Below, piece by piece: positions 1 through 8,614 of a DNA stretch of 64,000 nucleotides. How positions within the stretch are numbered: position 1 is the first letter of the stretch; each line of letters starts with the position of its first letter. This DNA is from Idiomarina zobellii (GTDB lineage: Bacteria > Pseudomonadota > Gammaproteobacteria > Enterobacterales > Alteromonadaceae), in contig NZ_FNCB01000003.1 in assembly GCF_900100855.1 (NCBI RefSeq), forward strand, positions 185,231-249,230, read 5' to 3'. The position numbers and the translations under genes were made by a program. The notes beneath the pieces are model-generated. The model had not been told where the DNA came from and did not search any database. It saw only the letters and a program-made list of their open reading frames with translations.

Positions 1-1993
1 CCCACAGCGGAATATCCTCGGCGGTATGACTCAGGTAAAGTTCAGCTTTTAGCATGGGGTAAATTGCTTGAATGCGCTCGACAATTTCATCTACCGACAC
101 GCGCTTTTTCGCCATAATGATTGAGGCAATAATGCCCGGCACAACCATCATGTGCAGTATGTTGTTACGGTAATATGTCATCGCAATAGCCGACATACGT
201 TCGAGCGAGATAACCTCGCCCATAGTATCTGACTCAACTTTAAACTTATCGGTGCGCAGCGCCTGCTGCCACAATTCTTCCGGCGTTTCTTTAGGCACAC
301 TAATATCGGTACTGTAAGGCACTTCTTTTAACACACCCAGATACACTTCCAGCTGAGCTAATAGCTCTTCTTTCGTCAGCGCATGATGCTCAGAGCTGAG
401 TAATGCCAGAGCCGTTAGGTTCACACTGTTTGCGGCTGCAGAGTCGTTTATGCCCTGCATAACACGCTCAGCCAAACCATTGACCACAGGGGTTAACCAA
501 TTCGGTCTTAGCGGCTCTTCGGCCCCTCGCGTTACCGACTTATGCCAGTCGGGCGCATTACAGTCCAGCGTATGCTTTAAATCGATAGGCTGACCGAAAG
601 TTACAAAGCCCTGACCAAAATTACGCAATTTGGTAATTGTTTTTAGAATTTGAAAAACGGATTCTTTCTCTTTGTCCTTACCTTTTAACTCCTTCAGGTA
701 AGTGGCGACTTCCATGATGTGTTCATAACCGAGATACACCGGCACCAACGACACTGGGCGTTGTTGATCACGCAGCATACCCTGAACGGTCATAGCGAGC
801 ATGCCAGTCTTTGGCGGCAATAAACGCCCAGTTCTGGAACGGCCGCCTTCACTGAAGTATTCCACCGGGTAGCCTTTTTGAAACAGCCAGCACAAGTACT
901 CGCGAAATACCGCGGAATAAAGCTTATTTCCCCGGAAACTGCGGCGTATAAAGAACGCTCCACCACGACGGAAAATGCCGCCAACCGGGAAGAAGTTCAG
1001 ATTCACCCCTGCTGCAATATGCGGCGGCACCAAGCCTTCTTTATAAATAACATAGCTCAGTAGCAAGTAATCCATGTGACTTCTGTGACACGGCACGTAG
1101 ATAATTTCGTGTCCCTGCTGAGCAAGACGACGTATGCGTTCACCGCCTTTTACATGAATACCGTTATAAATACGGTTCCACATCCAGGTCATAAAGCGAT
1201 CGAGTACTCGCACTAATGTCGAGCTGTAATTCGCCGCAATTTCGTCAATGTAAGAGAGTGCTTTTTTGCGAGCTTCCTCTTCACTAATTTTCTTGCCTTT
1301 GGCCTCGTCGGCAACGGCCTTCTTGAGCGCTGGCGTGTTAATAAGCTGCGCCATAAGCTCTTTCCGATGACTAAGCTTGGGTCCGGCAACTGCATGACGC
1401 ATGCGAACAAAGTGAACACGGGCAACACGCGCCAATTTATGGGCTATGCGCATGTCTGCGCCGTAATCATTAGCCATTTGACCTAAGCTAACGCTACGCG
1501 AGAAGCGCAACAAGACCTGACGACCTGAAAAAAGCACAAGCCAGAATTTACGAATAGCGCCTGGGTTATCGAGGTCACCCGTCATTGCCTTGCCGGCAGT
1601 TGCTTCCTGGCCTGCCTGGCGCCCCCAGAACACCCCAGCGGGTATCAGCTGTAAGTCGAGGTTGCTATTGTCTTTATGTAACTTCAATAACTGATGGAAT
1701 TCTTCCACCGCTTTTTCAGAGGTTTCGTTGGCAAATTCTTCCAAATACATAACCCGGCTGTATTCTTTGCCATTAATTTCAAGCGGTTCGAGAGGATCAG
1801 GCAGGCCTCGGCGCTTAGCTGCACGCTGCAATATGGACAAATCAGCAGTGGAGGTTGAACGCATAACGTAAGCCACCGGCTTTTGCACCGTGGTTTTGTG
1901 ATCAGTTTCATCGCCGTCCCAAATATCTTCGAACCGTGTTAGCCAACGTAACGGATACTTCAACACCGCGTAAAAAGGGCTTTTTTTGCTCAT
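1..1993 (-). CDS. plsB: Glycerol-3-phosphate 1-O-acyltransferase PlsB (C-terminus beyond window)
   Basis: Membrane-associated enzyme that acylates sn-glycerol-3-phosphate at position 1, the first step of phospholipid synthesis. The reading frame is open from the ATG at 1993 (MSKKSPFYAVLKY) to the window edge, about 664 codons; the E. coli protein is about 807 residues, so roughly 140 residues lie outside. The acyltransferase HX4D motif is visible as HRSHMD at residues 303-308, followed by the substrate-binding block SEGGRSRTGR. It is divergent from lexA, as is common in gammaproteobacteria where plsB and lexA are neighbours. Identification is firm; only the missing end is unknown. Confidence 0.95.
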   Translation of the reverse strand, partial: MSKKSPFYAVLKYPLRWLTRFEDIWDGDETDHKTTVQKPVAYVMRSTSTADLSILQRAAKRRGLPDPLEPLEINGKEYSRVMYLEEFANETSEKAVEEFHQLLKLHKDNSNLDLQLIPAGVFWGRQAGQEATAGKAMTGDLDNPGAIRKFWLVLFSGRQVLLRFSRSVSLGQMANDYGADMRIAHKLARVARVHFVRMRHAVAGPKLSHRKELMAQLINTPALKKAVADEAKGKKISEEEARKKALSYIDEIAANYSSTLVRVLDRFMTWMWNRIYNGIHVKGGERIRRLAQQGHEIIYVPCHRSHMDYLLLSYVIYKEGLVPPHIAAGVNLNFFPVGGIFRRGGAFFIRRSFRGNKLYSAVFREYLCWLFQKGYPVEYFSEGGRSRTGRLLPPKTGMLAMTVQGMLRDQQRPVSLVPVYLGYEHIMEVATYLKELKGKDKEKESVFQILKTITKLRNFGQGFVTFGQPIDLKHTLDCNAPDWHKSVTRGAEEPLRPNWLTPVVNGLAERVMQGINDSAAANSVNLTALALLSSEHHALTKEELLAQLEVYLGVLKEVPYSTDISVPKETPEELWQQALRTDKFKVESDTMGEVISLERMSAIAMTYYRNNILHMMVVPGIIASIIMAKKRVSVDEIVERIQAIYPMLKAELYLSHTAEDIPLW

Positions 1994-2063
1994 ACACCAA
2001 CCTCTGTTTTAAACAGAGCTATAGGATACCAACTTAAAAAATAAAAGTCGTTGGTGAAATGAC

Positions 2064-2091
2064 TTGCGAAATAAAAATACCTGTATATACT
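2064..2091 (+). promoter_or_regulatory. Sigma-70 promoter of lexA
   Basis: A -35 hexamer TTGCGA (2064-2069) and a -10 hexamer TATACT (2086-2091) are separated by 16 bases, 35 bases ahead of the lexA ATG. The -10 lies inside the first LexA box, so LexA binding would block polymerase. The same hexamer pair and spacing recurs upstream of rpoH. Confidence 0.6.
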
Positions 2092-2096
2092 CACAG
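2081..2096 (+). promoter_or_regulatory. LexA (SOS) box 1
   Basis: CTGTATATACTCACAG fits the CTG-N10-CAG consensus of gammaproteobacterial LexA and overlaps the lexA -10 hexamer. Confidence 0.85.
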
Positions 2097-2101
2097 TATC
2101 A

Positions 2102-2117
2102 CTGTACATAAACACAG
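2102..2117 (+). promoter_or_regulatory. LexA (SOS) box 2
   Basis: CTGTACATAAACACAG is a second CTG-N10-CAG site. It starts exactly 21 bases after the first, leaving a 5-base gap, the same arrangement as the double box of E. coli lexA. It ends 8 bases before the lexA start codon. Confidence 0.85.
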
Positions 2118-2125
2118 GTTCGAAT

Positions 2126-2743
2126 ATGCGCCCTTTAACACCAAGACAGTCGGAAATACTAGAGCTTATTAAAGACAATCTGCACGCAACCGGTATGCCG
2201 CCGACACGTGCGGAAATTGCCTCCAAGCTGGGCTTTCGTTCTGCCAACGCCGCCGAAGAACATTTAAAGGCGTTAGCACGTAAAGGTGTTATTGAAATTA
2301 TGCCAGGTATGTCTCGTGGCATTCGCTTAGTCGGCGACGACTTCGATGTCGCCGAAGGTTTGCCACTGATTGGTCAGGTCGCTGCCGGTGAGCCTTTACT
2401 CGCGGAACAGCATGTTGAAGGGCATTACAAAGTCGACGAATCGTTATTTCAGCCTGCCGCCAGCTTCTTATTGAAAGTCAACGGTATGAGCATGAGAGAC
2501 ATCGGTATCTTGGACGGTGACTTACTTGCCGTGCACAAAACTGAGCAAGCCAGAAATGGACAGGTTGTTGTTGCTCGAGTTGAAGACGAAGTCACGGTAA
2601 AACGCTTTGAGCGCAAAGGTCGCACCGTCTTGTTACATCCGGAAAATCCAGAATTCTCCACCATCACTGTTGACTTGGCATCGCAAGTATTCGCGATTGA
2701 AGGTCTGGCAGTTGGTGTTATCAGAAATGGAGCTGCACTATGA
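2126..2743 (+). CDS. lexA: SOS response repressor LexA
   Basis: Transcriptional repressor of DNA-damage genes that cleaves itself when stimulated by RecA filaments. At 205 residues it has the usual length. The N-terminal winged helix (about residues 1-65, starting [15 protein letters not shown]) precedes an S24 peptidase domain. The scissile Ala87-Gly88 bond (VAAGEP), catalytic Ser122 (GMSMRD) and Lys159 (TVKRF) are all present. Two LexA boxes sit over its promoter, so it represses itself. The downstream sulA-like gene overlaps it by four bases (ATGA) and is presumably co-transcribed. Confidence 0.98.
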   Translation: MRPLTPRQSEILELIKDNLHATGMPPTRAEIASKLGFRSANAAEEHLKALARKGVIEIMPGMSRGIRLVGDDFDVAEGLPLIGQVAAGEPLLAEQHVEGHYKVDESLFQPAASFLLKVNGMSMRDIGILDGDLLAVHKTEQARNGQVVVARVEDEVTVKRFERKGRTVLLHPENPEFSTITVDLASQVFAIEGLAVGVIRNGAAL

Positions 2744-3171
2744 AAATTCAACAGAACAACAAATTGCACCACCCGGGTTTGTGGAAAGCTGCACCGACTG
2801 ATATTAAATTTGAACAAGAAACAGGCGCAGAGGCAGTCGAGACAGACGCCTTATCACCAGCTGTTCAGAATGCTTTACAACAAAAGCCAAGTGAATGGGT
2901 CACCGTTATCGGCGGTGACAAAAATGTCATTGCCCAGCTTATTGAATCCGGTGTTGCGGAGCATCAAATTCGTTGGTTACGCAGTCACTCTGCCGAACGT
3001 TGTGAGTGGGCATTGGAGCAAGCGCTATTAGCGGGAAACAGCAGTATGGTTATTGCCTATCTCGACTCTGTCTCAAGCCGCACATGGCAGCGCGCAAAAA
3101 TGGCAAGTAAATTAAGTCACACTCAATACTTCCTGTTTGATAAAAACACACTAACATCCCACCTCCACTAA
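2740..3171 (+). CDS. sulA: SulA-like SOS cell division inhibitor
   Basis: Probable cytoplasmic inhibitor of FtsZ polymerisation made during the SOS response. The 143-residue protein has the layout of the SulA/RecA-like fold family: a variable N-terminus, a strand WVTVIGG near residue 53, and a segment [20 protein letters not shown] that resembles the conserved central SulA region. The start codon overlaps the lexA stop (ATGA), so translation is probably coupled and expression follows the two LexA boxes upstream of lexA. The family call rests on sequence style plus position; divergent SulA proteins are hard to confirm by eye. Confidence 0.75.
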   Translation: MKIQQNNKLHHPGLWKAAPTDIKFEQETGAEAVETDALSPAVQNALQQKPSEWVTVIGGDKNVIAQLIESGVAEHQIRWLRSHSAERCEWALEQALLAGNSSMVIAYLDSVSSRTWQRAKMASKLSHTQYFLFDKNTLTSHLH

Positions 3172-3199
3172 ATCCTCGTTAGTGTGTTTCTTCCTTGAT

Positions 3200-3223
3200 A
3201 GGCTGCTTCGGTAGCCTTTTTTT
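3200..3223 (+). terminator. Rho-independent terminator after lexA-sulA
   Basis: A 7-bp stem (AGGCTGC / GTAGCCT, one G-U pair) with a TTCG tetraloop runs from 3200 to 3217 and is followed by a T-run to 3223. It closes the lexA-sulA operon 28 bases after the sulA stop. Confidence 0.85.
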
Positions 3224-3258
3224 AACAGATTCGCTCATTTATTAACCAATTGTTTGAT

Positions 3259-3272
3259 TTGATCTGGATCTT
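3259..3272 (+). promoter_or_regulatory. Possible FNR-type site upstream of the cox operon
   Basis: TTGATCTGGATCTT matches 8 of the 10 defined bases of the FNR consensus TTGAT-N4-ATCAA. It lies about 190 bases ahead of coxB in a 293-base AT-rich spacer (3172-3464) that otherwise holds only the sulA terminator. Oxygen-dependent control of an aerobic oxidase would make sense, but one imperfect match is weak evidence. Confidence 0.3.
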
Positions 3273-3464
3273 TCTTTGTAAATTAGTTAATAAATGTACT
3301 ACCCGACTATAAAAATATTATAACAACGATAATTATAACAAAGAGTCTGTGGAGAAAGTGATTTCTGGGGAGATGCTGTTCCTTTTTCTGCTTACCTCTT
3401 TGTTCTTCGAATTTTGATCGGAATTAGTCTTTCGGTCTCATTGAAGAATAAGAGGAGAAGTCAC

Positions 3465-4592
3465 GTGAAAATGAAGCCTCTGTGGGCACTATTGGCTATG
3501 TTGAGCTTACCTGCTAGCGCGGAAAATCAACTCAACCTGACCAAAGGTGTTACCGAAGTCAGTAACCGAGTTTACGACCTGCACATGACGATATTTTATA
3601 TCTGTTGTGCTATTGGTGTGGTTGTGTTCGGTTTAATGTTCATTTCGATGATTCGCCATCGCAAATCGAAAAACCCCAAACCAGCGAATTTCCACGAGAA
3701 CGTAAAAGTTGAAATTGCATGGACCATTATTCCACTCCTTATTCTTGTAGGTATGGCTATTCCGGCAACGACAACACTTATTGCTATGGAAGACACCTCA
3801 GAAGCCGATGTCACCATCCAGGTAACAGGTTCTCAGTGGAAGTGGCACTACAAGTATTTCGAGAATGACGTTGAGTTTTTCAGCCGCTTAGCGACACAGC
3901 AAGAGCAGATCAATAATAAGTTCACTAAAAGCGAAAACTACCTTCTGGAAGTTGATCGTCCATTGGTTATTCCTACCGACAGAAAAGTTCGTTTCCTAGT
4001 GACTTCGGACGACGTTATTCATAGTTGGTGGGTACCTGACTTTGCCGTTAAAAAGGACGCTAATCCTGGCTTTATTAACGAGACTTGGACCAAAGTCGAT
4101 GAACCCGGGATTTATCGCGGCCAGTGCGCTGAGCTTTGTGGTAAAGATCACGGTTTCATGCCGGTTGTGGTTATTGCAAAAGAGCCGGCCGAATACGAAA
4201 AATGGATAACTGAGATTGAAGCTAAACAAGAGGCCGCTCGTCAGCGAGAACAAGAGCTACTCTCTATGGAAATGTCGAAAGAAGAGCTCATGGATTTGGG
4301 TGAAAAAGTATATAACAGTACCTGTGCAGCTTGTCACCAACCTAACGGTCAAGGTGTTAACGGTGTATTCCCTGCACTCGCGGGAAGTGGCGTTGCCGTT
4401 GACCCTGAAGCGAAATCAAAACACATCGACATTGTTGTTAATGGTGTATCCGGAACGGCCATGCAGGCATTCGGACAACAGTTAAGCATGCAAGAGCTCG
4501 CCGCGGTTATCACCTACGAGCGTAATGCCTGGGGTAACGAAACCGGCGACCTTATTCAGGCAGCCGACATCAACAAAGTCATGAATCAATAA
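3465..4592 (+). CDS. coxB: Cytochrome c oxidase subunit II with fused cytochrome c domain
   Basis: Electron-entry subunit of an aa3/caa3-type terminal oxidase, in the inner membrane with a periplasmic CuA domain. A signal peptide (ending LPASA) is followed by two membrane segments. The CuA ligands are in CAELCGKDHGFM with an upstream His in DVIHSWW. A C-terminal class I cytochrome c domain carries the heme motif CAACH, making this the caa3 type. I chose the GTG at 3465 because an AGGAG lies 7 bases before it; the upstream in-frame ATG at 3414 would add 17 residues before the signal peptide and has no ribosome site. It is first in the cox operon. Confidence 0.95.
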   Translation: MKMKPLWALLAMLSLPASAENQLNLTKGVTEVSNRVYDLHMTIFYICCAIGVVVFGLMFISMIRHRKSKNPKPANFHENVKVEIAWTIIPLLILVGMAIPATTTLIAMEDTSEADVTIQVTGSQWKWHYKYFENDVEFFSRLATQQEQINNKFTKSENYLLEVDRPLVIPTDRKVRFLVTSDDVIHSWWVPDFAVKKDANPGFINETWTKVDEPGIYRGQCAELCGKDHGFMPVVVIAKEPAEYEKWITEIEAKQEAARQREQELLSMEMSKEELMDLGEKVYNSTCAACHQPNGQGVNGVFPALAGSGVAVDPEAKSKHIDIVVNGVSGTAMQAFGQQLSMQELAAVITYERNAWGNETGDLIQAADINKVMNQ

Positions 4593-4602
4593 GGAGACGG
4601 TG

Positions 4603-6189
4603 ATGAGCACAGCAGTCGAAGCAACACATCACGACGCACACCACGATCATAAGCCGTCTGGTATTGGTCGCTGGCTATTTACAACCAACCATAAAGACAT
4701 TGGTTCAATGTACTTATGGTTCAGTTTTATTATGTTTTTAACTGGCGGCGCCATGGCAATGGTTATCCGCGCAGAGCTATTCCAACCGGGTCTTCAGTTA
4801 ATTGAACCCCAGTTCTTTAACCAAATGACCACGGTACACGGTCTAATCATGGTCTTTGGTGCCGTCATGCCTGCCTTTACCGGCTTGGCTAACTGGATGA
4901 TTCCCATGATGATTGGGGCGCCGGATATGGCATTGCCCCGTATGAATAACTGGAGCTTCTGGATTCTTCCATTTGCTTTCATTATTCTGCTGGGCTCTTT
5001 GTTTATGGAAGGTGGCGGTCCTGCCTTCGGTTGGACATTCTACGCACCGCTTTCAACCACTTACAGTTCAGACTCTACCGCACTGTTCGTATTTTCGGTT
5101 CACATTATGGGTATTTCATCCATTATGGGTGCTATTAACGTCATTGTGACCATAATGAACATGCGCGCGCCAGGCATGAATTACATGAAAATGCCGCTGT
5201 TTGTTTGGACTTGGTTAATTACCGCATTCTTGCTAATTGCTGTGATGCCGGTCTTGGCAGGGGCAGTCACCATGGTATTGACCGATAAGTACTTCGGTAC
5301 CAGCTTCTTTGATGCCGCAGGCGGCGGTGACCCTGTTATGTTCCAGCACATTTTCTGGTTCTTCGGGCATCCTGAAGTCTACATTATGATTCTGCCGTCC
5401 TTCGGTATTATCTCAGCCATTATTCCTGCATTTACCCGAAAACGGCTGTTTGGCTACTCCTCGATGGTGTACGCAACCGCGGCCATTGCATTACTGTCGT
5501 TCCTGGTGTGGGCTCACCACATGTTTACAACAGGCATGCCGGTCTTCGCTGAGCTGTTCTTTATGTACTGCACCATGCTCATAGCAGTGCCAACCGGGGT
5601 GAAAGTCTTTAACTGGGTCGCCACCATGTGGAAAGGCTCGATGACGTTCGAAACGCCTATGCTGTTCGCACTGGCCTTCGTCATTCTCTTCACCATCGGC
5701 GGGTTCTCTGGGCTAATGCTGGCAATTACACCTGTTGATTTCCAGTATCACGATACCTATTTTGTGGTTGCACACTTCCACTATGTATTGGTGTCCGGTG
5801 CGATTTTCTCGATTATGGCGGCAGCTTATTACTGGCTACCTAAGTGGACAGGTCACATGTACGACTCGACATTGGCGAAAACCCATTTTTGGGCGTCGGT
5901 CATTTCAGTGAACGTACTGTTCTTCCCAATGCATTTTGCGGGACTGGCCGGTATGCCTCGTCGTATTCCTGACTATGCGACTCAGTTTGCGGATGTGAAC
6001 CAAATTACCAGTATTGGTGGTTTTGCGTTCGGTCTGTCGCAGCTGATTTTCTTGTGGGTAGTAATCAAATGTGTGAAAGGCGGCGAAAAAGCAGACGCTA
6101 AGCCGTGGGAAGGCGCGGAAGGCCTGGAATGGACAGTACCTTCTCCGGCTCCGTATCACACCTTTGAAAAACCACCGAAAGTGGATTAG
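4603..6189 (+). CDS. coxA: Cytochrome c oxidase subunit I
   Basis: Catalytic heme-copper subunit that reduces oxygen and pumps protons. About 528 residues with twelve expected membrane helices. The His-Tyr crosslink motif GHPEVY, the CuB ligands HH in VWAHHMFTTG, and the heme a/a3 ligands in HDTYFVVAHFHYV are intact. The ATG at 4603 has AAGGAG six bases upstream; the adjacent GTG at 4600 is a less likely start. It follows coxB by ten bases and precedes ctaG. Confidence 0.98.
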   Translation: MSTAVEATHHDAHHDHKPSGIGRWLFTTNHKDIGSMYLWFSFIMFLTGGAMAMVIRAELFQPGLQLIEPQFFNQMTTVHGLIMVFGAVMPAFTGLANWMIPMMIGAPDMALPRMNNWSFWILPFAFIILLGSLFMEGGGPAFGWTFYAPLSTTYSSDSTALFVFSVHIMGISSIMGAINVIVTIMNMRAPGMNYMKMPLFVWTWLITAFLLIAVMPVLAGAVTMVLTDKYFGTSFFDAAGGGDPVMFQHIFWFFGHPEVYIMILPSFGIISAIIPAFTRKRLFGYSSMVYATAAIALLSFLVWAHHMFTTGMPVFAELFFMYCTMLIAVPTGVKVFNWVATMWKGSMTFETPMLFALAFVILFTIGGFSGLMLAITPVDFQYHDTYFVVAHFHYVLVSGAIFSIMAAAYYWLPKWTGHMYDSTLAKTHFWASVISVNVLFFPMHFAGLAGMPRRIPDYATQFADVNQITSIGGFAFGLSQLIFLWVVIKCVKGGEKADAKPWEGAEGLEWTVPSPAPYHTFEKPPKVD

Positions 6190-6194
6190 GACCT

Positions 6195-6764
6195 ATGTCT
6201 GAAGAACGTCCGAATAACAGCATTCTGGTTAAGCGACTGTTACTGACAGTCGCTGGGATGTTTGCGTTTGGGTTCGCGCTGGTGCCGTTGTATGACGTGT
6301 TCTGTGAAGTGACTGGCTTCAACGGCCGTACCAGTAATGAAGCTGCGACTTATGAAATGGTCGAGGTAGACGAATCACGTACTATCAAGGTTCAATTCCT
6401 TACGCGTAATGCTAAAGGCATTCCCTGGAAGTTCGAGCCGTCAGTAAAAGAGGTTCGTGTTCATCCAGGCGAAACCAAAGTCGTTAATTTCCTGGCAGCA
6501 AACCCAACCGAGTCCGATATGGTTGCCCAGGCAATTCCATCTGTAGCGCCGGCTGAGGCCTCTCTCTATTTGAATAAAGTGGAATGCTTCTGCTTTAATC
6601 AGCAGCCGCTGGCAGCTAACTCAGATACCGAAATGCCGATGCAATTTTATGTCGACCCGGACATTCCAGACCACATTACAACCTTTACCCTGTCATACAC
6701 GCTGTACGATATGACAGCCAATACGTCCGCTGAGCAAATGGCTCAGTTATTAAAAACAGAATAA
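6195..6764 (+). CDS. ctaG: Cytochrome c oxidase assembly protein CtaG/Cox11 (CuB chaperone)
   Basis: Membrane-anchored copper chaperone that delivers copper to the CuB site of subunit I. The 189-residue protein has one N-terminal membrane helix (about residues 14-34) and a periplasmic beta domain. The copper-binding motif CFCF (VECFCFNQQPL) is intact and is the hallmark of Cox11. It lies five bases after coxA and just before coxC, the standard proteobacterial order. Confidence 0.95.
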   Translation: MSEERPNNSILVKRLLLTVAGMFAFGFALVPLYDVFCEVTGFNGRTSNEAATYEMVEVDESRTIKVQFLTRNAKGIPWKFEPSVKEVRVHPGETKVVNFLAANPTESDMVAQAIPSVAPAEASLYLNKVECFCFNQQPLAANSDTEMPMQFYVDPDIPDHITTFTLSYTLYDMTANTSAEQMAQLLKTE

Positions 6765-6775
6765 GGAAAGACGTT

Positions 6776-7651
6776 ATGGCAGAACAACAAAGTTATTATG
6801 TTCCTGCTTCCAGCCCTTGGCCGATAGTCGGCGCGGTTGGCCTGGGACTTATTGCGTGGGGCGCAGGCCACACCGTTATTGATATGTCGAAAGAACAAGA
6901 CGGCTACGGCAGCACAGTACTTATTGCCGGCCTTATTGTTATGGCGGTTATGCTATTTGGCTGGTTCCGCGATCAAATTAACGAGTCCATGAAAGGTTTG
7001 TACAGCGACCAGTTAGGCGTTTCTTACAAACAAGGCATGAGCTGGTTTATTTTCTCTGAGGTTATGTTCTTCGCCGCCTTCTTTGGTGCCTTGTTTTATG
7101 CCCGCGTTATTGCGGTTCAGTGGTTAGGCGGCGACAGTAACAACGCCATGACCAATGAAGTACTCTGGCCCGAGTTTGTCGCACATTGGCCATTAGTGAA
7201 CACCCCGGGCGGAACTGAGACACAGGCTATGGGTTGGTACGGCTTGCCGGCTATCAACACAATTATACTGTTAGTCAGTTCGGTAACCTGTCACTTTGCA
7301 CACACAGGGCTTGAGCAAGGTAAACGCAAGCAGCTAACCGCAATGCTCGGCGTAACCATTATCCTTGGTATGATATTCCTGTATTTGCAAGGTGCGGAAT
7401 ACATACATGCCTACGAAGAGTTGGGTTTAACACTGGATTCAGGCATTTACGGTAATACCTTCTACATGCTTACCGGCTTCCACGGTTTGCACGTGACGTT
7501 AGGTACCGTCATGCTCATTATTATGTTCCTGCGAGTACTGAAGGGGCACTTTACGCCAGACAATCACTTCGCATTCCAGGCCACCAGCTGGTACTGGCAT
7601 TTTGTTGACGTGGTTTGGTTATGCTTATTTGTAGTGGTTTACGTACTGTAA
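6776..7651 (+). CDS. coxC: Cytochrome c oxidase subunit III
   Basis: Third core subunit of the oxidase, an inner membrane protein of 291 residues with seven predicted helices. Typical blocks are present: MSWFIFSEVMFFAAFFGALF, and the C-terminal segment TGFHGLHVTLGT followed by SWYWHFVDVVWL. An AAGGAAAG ribosome site lies just ahead of the ATG. It is the last plus-strand gene before a short convergent membrane-protein gene. Confidence 0.97.
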   Translation: MAEQQSYYVPASSPWPIVGAVGLGLIAWGAGHTVIDMSKEQDGYGSTVLIAGLIVMAVMLFGWFRDQINESMKGLYSDQLGVSYKQGMSWFIFSEVMFFAAFFGALFYARVIAVQWLGGDSNNAMTNEVLWPEFVAHWPLVNTPGGTETQAMGWYGLPAINTIILLVSSVTCHFAHTGLEQGKRKQLTAMLGVTIILGMIFLYLQGAEYIHAYEELGLTLDSGIYGNTFYMLTGFHGLHVTLGTVMLIIMFLRVLKGHFTPDNHFAFQATSWYWHFVDVVWLCLFVVVYVL

Positions 7652-7678
7652 GAAAAGCGCCCCGTTTAATAGGGGCGT
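7652..7678 (-). terminator. Hairpin terminator for the DUF2909 gene
   Basis: A 6-bp stem CGCCCC / GGGGCG (plus one G-U pair) encloses an 8-base loop that contains the stop codon of the minus-strand gene. On the minus strand it is followed by CTTTTCTT. On the plus strand there is no T-run, so it would end coxC transcription poorly. Confidence 0.5.
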
Positions 7679-7881
7679 GGATTTAACGGCAAAAAGCCGC
7701 CGTAAGCGGCCGCTATTAGGGCAATTAAAATAATAGCGGCTATTCCCACTCGTTTTCCCAGATAATAAGACATTGGTGGCTTGTTGGGATCGTTACGTAG
7801 CATCGAAAATAATGCGCGAAACAAATTCACCACCATATACACGAGCAGTAGAACAATAATGACCTTAAAAACGACCAACAT
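7666..7881 (-). CDS. DUF2909-type twin-transmembrane protein
   Basis: A 71-residue inner membrane protein with two membrane helices (KVIIVLLLVYMVVNLF and a C-terminal helix after LGKRVGIAAI). This matches DUF2909, a small family usually found inside cytochrome oxidase loci, of unknown function. I chose the ATG at 7881 (MLVVFKVI) because AAGGGG lies upstream and the family begins directly with the first helix; a longer frame to 7938 exists. Its start overlaps the divergently transcribed SURF1 start by 23 bases, so the two genes read away from shared DNA. A role in oxidase assembly is inference from position. Confidence 0.75.
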   Translation of the reverse strand: MLVVFKVIIVLLLVYMVVNLFRALFSMLRNDPNKPPMSYYLGKRVGIAAIILIALIAAAYGGFLPLNPRPY

Positions 7882-8614
7882 ACAAATTCCCCTTGTTGCA
7901 ACAATCATTACTTTGCTGGCAATTGGGGTGTTGGTCAAGCTTGGCTTTTGGCAGCTAGATAGAGCCGAGGAAAAACAGCAGCTGTTTGACGACTACGAGT
8001 CGCAACAAACCAGTGAAGCGAAGCTCTTAAGTTCTATCAAAGACTTAAACGCAGATATGCACCGGTTTACTTATATGTCAGTCAGTGGCGAATTTCAGCC
8101 GACACCGGTGTTATTGCTGGATAATCAAATTCAGGACGGAACTGTTGGCTACAATGTGTTGGGCTTTTTTCAACCAGACTCGTCCGAACTGCCAACACAA
8201 CTGGTTAATCTGGGCTGGATACCAGCTCCCACGTTACGCAGCGATATTCCCGAGGTCGAATTACCTAAAGGCAGGTTAACACTCACCGCCTATCTGTATT
8301 TCCCGAGTCAAAACGAGCTAACCCAGAATTCCTTCGAATACGCCACAAATAATGATTCCGTTCGTATTCAGGAAGCGGCACCAAATGCACTTTCTCAGGA
8401 GTTCAACCTGATCCCCCGCTCTCACCTGCTACTGCTTGAAACGCCAAAAAATATCGGCTGGCAACGAGACTGGGAACCACAAGTCATGAAACCAGAAAAA
8501 CATTATGGATATGCGACACAATGGTTCTCTCTTGCGGTCGCATGTTTGGTGATTTTCGTAATTGCTGTTATAAAACTTAACAAACAATCAAAAAAAGAAG
8601 AGGAGACCCAATGA
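7859..8614 (+). CDS. SURF1 family cytochrome oxidase biogenesis protein
   Basis: Inner membrane assembly factor thought to help heme a insertion into subunit I. About 251 residues with one N-terminal and one C-terminal membrane helix (near residues 12-30 and 220-238) flanking a periplasmic domain. The family signature GFWQLDRAEEK follows the first helix, and RDWEPQVMKPEKHYGYAxQWF is the conserved C-terminal block. The ATG at 7859 gives a short pre-helix tail as usual in the family, though its ribosome site is weak; earlier in-frame starts lie inside the opposing gene. Its stop overlaps the next gene by four bases. Confidence 0.92.
   Translation: MTLKTTNIQIPLVATIITLLAIGVLVKLGFWQLDRAEEKQQLFDDYESQQTSEAKLLSSIKDLNADMHRFTYMSVSGEFQPTPVLLLDNQIQDGTVGYNVLGFFQPDSSELPTQLVNLGWIPAPTLRSDIPEVELPKGRLTLTAYLYFPSQNELTQNSFEYATNNDSVRIQEAAPNALSQEFNLIPRSHLLLLETPKNIGWQRDWEPQVMKPEKHYGYATQWFSLAVACLVIFVIAVIKLNKQSKKEEETQ

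Noticed and set aside
878..1063. Plus-strand frame within plsB and similar frames elsewhere
   Set aside because: They are shadows of longer genes with conserved motifs on the other strand or in another frame and have no ribosome site or family resemblance.
3414..3464. Upstream ATG for coxB at 3414
   Set aside because: It lacks a ribosome site and would place a charged 17-residue tail before a normal signal peptide; the GTG at 3465 has AGGAG at the right distance.
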